From an uncultured Bacteroidales bacterium (GTDB lineage Bacteria; Bacteroidota; Bacteroidia; Bacteroidales; P3), in assembly GCA_900318665.1 (NCBI GenBank), contig ONLQ01000002.1, positions 94,719-158,718 of the forward strand: DNA of 64,000 bases. Direction: 5' to 3'. Numbering within the stretch: position 1 is the stretch's first letter; each line of letters starts with the position of its first letter. A program made the position numbers and the translations under genes. Shown here one piece after another: positions 61,787-64,000 of the stretch. The notes beneath the pieces are model-generated. The model searched no databases, was not told where the DNA came from, and saw only the letters and a program-made list of their open reading frames with translations.

Positions 61787-62884
61787 ATGAAAATTGAATT
61801 GACACAGGTTACGATTGGCGAGTTGGCAGAAGGCTATCTCGATAACAGCAGCACGGAAGAGGGTATTGTGGGCTACGGCGGACGGCTGAACATCAGACCT
61901 AAATATCAGCGCGAGTTTGTCTATGACGTCAAGCATCGCAACGCTGTGATGGATACGGTGTGGAAGGGATTCCCGCTGAACGTGATGTACTGGGTGAGAA
62001 ATGGCAATGATTTTGAACTGCTGGACGGACAGCAACGCACTATCTCTATCTGCCAATATATCTCGGGCGAGTATCTGATGAACTTCGGCGGCAACCTCGT
62101 GGGCTTCGACAACCTCACGCCCGAACAGCAGCGCCGCATAATGGACTACCCTCTGCAAATCTACATCTGCGAGGGTACGGCGGAAGAGCAGTTGGACTGG
62201 TTCCGCATCATCAACATTGCCGGCGAGCGGCTTACGGAGCAGGAACTGCGCAACGCTATCTATAGCGGCCCGTGGCTGACGAGCGCAAAGCGGCGCTTTT
62301 CAAAGACGGGATGCGTGGCGTCGCAGATTGGCGGCGACTATATGAGCGGCAGCCCCATAAGGCAGGCGTATCTCGAGACAGTGCTGCGGTGGATTTCGCA
62401 CGGCGAGATAGACCGCTATATGGCGCTGCACCAGCACGACAACGACAGCGACGAACTGTGGCAGTATTTCCAGGACGTGATGCACTGGGTACAGACGCAC
62501 TTCACCGAGCGGCGCAAGGAGATGAAAGGCGTGCAGTGGGGCGAGATGTACAACCTGCACCGCGACGACCCCTTCAAAGAGAGCGACCTGCGCCAGCGCG
62601 TCAAGGACCTTATGCGCGACAGCGACATCCGCAACAAGGGCGGCATCTACTGGTATGTGCTCGACGGCGACGAGCACCACCTCGACCTGCGCACCTTCGA
62701 TGGCAACACCCGCCGCGAGGCCTACGAGCACCAGAACGGCATCTGCCCCCTGTGCGGCCGGCATTTCGAACTCGAAGAGATGGAAGCCGACCACATAACC
62801 CCGTGGGCAAAGGGCGGCAGAACAACGGCGGAAAACTGCCAAATGCTGTGCAGGGAGTGCAACAGAAGGAAGAGCGCGAAGTGA
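61787..62884 (+). CDS. DUF262 domain protein with C-terminal HNH nuclease domain
   Basis: The 365 residues combine a DUF262 (GmrS/ParB-like nucleotide-dependent) domain (about 30-150: RPKYQREFVYD, LLDGQQRTISICQYI) with a C-terminal HNH domain (about 310-362: CPLCGRHFE, MEADHITPWAKGG, CQMLCRECNRRKS). The DGQQR motif is the family's NTP-handling signature, and the two CxxC pairs with the His-Asn residues fit a zinc-bound HNH nuclease. Related DUF262-HNH proteins act in defence against modified or foreign DNA (type IV restriction and similar systems). Standing next to an EcoRI-type methylase, it may be the nuclease of a restriction-type pair. No regulator or further subunit is seen. Confidence 0.88.
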   Translation: MKIELTQVTIGELAEGYLDNSSTEEGIVGYGGRLNIRPKYQREFVYDVKHRNAVMDTVWKGFPLNVMYWVRNGNDFELLDGQQRTISICQYISGEYLMNFGGNLVGFDNLTPEQQRRIMDYPLQIYICEGTAEEQLDWFRIINIAGERLTEQELRNAIYSGPWLTSAKRRFSKTGCVASQIGGDYMSGSPIRQAYLETVLRWISHGEIDRYMALHQHDNDSDELWQYFQDVMHWVQTHFTERRKEMKGVQWGEMYNLHRDDPFKESDLRQRVKDLMRDSDIRNKGGIYWYVLDGDEHHLDLRTFDGNTRREAYEHQNGICPLCGRHFELEEMEADHITPWAKGGRTTAENCQMLCRECNRRKSAK

Positions 62885-62975
62885 AAAACCAAACAATTTG
62901 ATGTTTTTTTTGAAAATATAGTCACTGTATATTAGCGTTTTAGATTATACGCACAGCAAATAAAACAAAAAAAGT

Positions 62976-63006
62976 TTTGTCGGTATTATGAAAAGTTGTA
63001 TCTTTG
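62976..63006 (+). promoter_or_regulatory. Promoter of the tRNA-tuf cluster
   Basis: TTTG at 62976-62979 and TATCTTTG at 62999-63006 with a 19-base spacer match the consensus exactly. The first tRNA begins at 63052. Confidence 0.82.
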
Positions 63007-63051
63007 CAACCTCAAAACGAGAAAAGAGTTGTTTGAAATATTGACTTACAA

Positions 63052-63124
63052 GCCGATGTAACTCAGTTGGTAGAGTAGCTGATTTGTAATCAGCCTGTCG
63101 GGGGTTCGAGTCCCTTCATCGGCT
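63052..63124 (+). tRNA. tRNA-Thr (anticodon TGT)
   Basis: GCCGATG pairs with CATCGGC. The anticodon stem GCTGA/TCAGC encloses TTTGTAA with anticodon TGT. Discriminator T, CCA not encoded. Confidence 0.94.
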
Positions 63125-63162
63125 CGGATTCTTTAACCAGGGTAACATTGGTTATAGATTTC

Positions 63163-63244
63163 GGGGGAGTCGCATAGCGGCAATTGCAACAGACTGTAAA
63201 TCTGTCCTCTTCGGAGTTCATTGGTTCGAGTCCAATCTCCCCCA
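63163..63244 (+). tRNA. tRNA-Tyr (anticodon GTA)
   Basis: GGGGGAG pairs with CTCCCCC. The anticodon arm ACAGA/TCTGT encloses CTGTAAA with anticodon GTA, and a long variable arm (about CCTCTTCGGAG) is present as expected for tRNA-Tyr in bacteria. Confidence 0.94.
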
Positions 63245-63260
63245 CAAAACCTACAAAGAA

Positions 63261-63333
63261 GCGGAAGTAGCTCATTTGGTAGAGCGATAGCCTTCCAAGC
63301 TATAGGTGGCGGGTTCGAGCCCCGTCTTCCGCT
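63261..63333 (+). tRNA. tRNA-Gly (anticodon TCC)
   Basis: GCGGAAG pairs with CTTCCGC, discriminator T. The anticodon stem ATAGC/GCTAT encloses CTTCCAA with anticodon TCC. It complements the tRNA-Gly (CCC) at 8813-8885. Confidence 0.94.
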
Positions 63334-63389
63334 CAGCAAAAAGCGGGACAACGGGACGAACTTCAAGCCCCAGCGCTTCCGAGTAACAA

Positions 63390-63462
<73 letters not shown>

Positions 63463-63480
63463 CTTTTTAATACAAATTTT

Positions 63481-63509
63481 CAAAAGGACGAAGATGCTTC
63501 GCCCTTTTG
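63481..63509 (+). other. Hairpin between tRNA-Thr and tuf
   Basis: CAAAAGG-a-CGAAG and CTTCG-c-CCTTTTG pair around ATG with one mismatch. No T tail follows, so it may mark processing or attenuate between the tRNAs and tuf. Confidence 0.55.
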
Positions 63510-63558
63510 AGATGTGAAAAAAAATGACACTATTTGTTAACATTTAATACGTATTAAA

Positions 63559-64000
63559 ATGGCAAAAGAAAAATTTGATCGTTCTAAACCGCACGTCAAC
63601 ATCGGTACCATTGGCCACGTTGACCACGGCAAGACCACTCTGACCGCCGCCATCACCAAGGTGCTGGCTGAGATGGACCCCGCTCTCGCTGAGATTAAGT
63701 CCTTCGACTCTATCGACTCCGCTCCCGAAGAGAAAGAGCGCGGTATTACTATTAACACCGCTCACGTTGAGTATCAGACCGCAAAACGTCACTATGCTCA
63801 CGTTGACTGCCCCGGCCACGCCGACTATGTGAAGAACATGGTTACCGGTGCTGCACAGATGGACGGTGCTATCCTCGTCGTCGCTGCTACCGACGGTCCT
63901 ATGCCCCAGACCCGCGAGCACATCCTTCTCGCCCGTCAGGTTGGTGTTCCCCAGTTGGTTGTTTTCATGAACAAGTGCGACCTCGTTGACGACCCCGAAC
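63559..64000 (+). CDS. tuf: Elongation factor Tu, 5' part (cut by the window edge)
   Basis: EF-Tu brings aminoacyl-tRNA to the ribosome with GTP. The visible 147 residues include the G1 loop GHVDHGKTT near 19-27, the switch I region [14 protein letters not shown]3 DCPGHADYV near 81-89 and G4 NKCD near 136-139. Codon use is strongly biased as in gdhA. The gene continues beyond 64000. Its place after Thr-Tyr-Gly-Thr tRNAs is the usual Bacteroidota order, which leads on to tRNA-Trp, secE, nusG and ribosomal protein genes. Confidence 0.97.
   Translation, partial: MAKEKFDRSKPHVNIGTIGHVDHGKTTLTAAITKVLAEMDPALAEIKSFDSIDSAPEEKERGITINTAHVEYQTAKRHYAHVDCPGHADYVKNMVTGAAQMDGAILVVAATDGPMPQTREHILLARQVGVPQLVVFMNKCDLVDDPE

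Overview
The window is chromosomal DNA from a member of the Bacteroidales (phylum Bacteroidota), probably an uncultured gut-type lineage; family and genus cannot be settled by eye. Supporting signs are the promoters, which follow the Bacteroidota pattern (TTTG near -33 and TAnnTTTG near -7), several large secreted proteins with type IX secretion (T9SS) sorting domains, TAuE/YitT/DUF2723/DUF4954/PD40-OmpA families typical of the phylum, lipoproteins with a Cys-Ser-Asp-rich start, and the tRNA-Thr/Tyr/Gly/Thr-tuf cluster at the right edge. I see no rRNA, CRISPR array, insertion sequence or prophage.

Layout. 1-3241: tRNA-Glu, rpsT, tRNA-Ser (behind a strongly folded leader), a SpoU-type RNA methyltransferase and a short ComEC. 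3253-8487 (minus): a very large Cys-repeat T9SS cargo gene broken by one in-frame TAG. 8813-17422: tRNA-Gly, a YitT-type membrane protein, a glycosyltransferase, a secreted protein plus a PD40/OmpA protein, an alpha/beta hydrolase and glutamate dehydrogenase. 17695-34920 (minus): two small unknown genes, a sensor phosphatase, an amino-acid-type ABC transporter with an extra THI5-like binding protein, a lipoprotein, and a 3286-residue LamG surface protein. 35297-49817: TSUP exporter, YiiX-like hydrolase, LolE-like permease and rbfA; then a SprT-like protein, LptE, DUF2723, PBP2, RodA, ClpX and a PorE-like TPR/PD40/CRD/OmpA protein with an extra C-terminal domain. 49951-60182: miaA (no ordinary start codon), a second Cys-repeat/LamG T9SS cargo with a type B sorting domain, a YrdC-family protein, a holin-family-4 membrane protein, panC, a Xer recombinase, HPF, a rhodanese lipoprotein and DUF4954. 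60225-62884: a terminator/promoter junction, about 240 nt of folded RNA, an EcoRI-family adenine methylase and a DUF262-HNH nuclease. 62976-64000: promoter, four tRNAs and the start of tuf.

How the parts fit. Most plus-strand genes are housekeeping: translation (rpsT, rbfA, hpf, miaA, tRNAs, tuf), envelope growth (PBP2, RodA, LptE), protein quality control (ClpX) and coenzyme synthesis (panC). The minus-strand blocks are mostly secreted or surface proteins and a transporter/sensor cluster. The best candidate for an undescribed system is 60.3-62.9 kb: a folded RNA, an EcoRI-type DNA methylase and a DUF262-HNH nuclease in a row, in a possible defence spot next to the tRNA-tuf cluster. Other notable points are the interrupted adhesin, the degenerate aspartic-protease-like domain on the OmpA protein, and the non-canonical miaA start.
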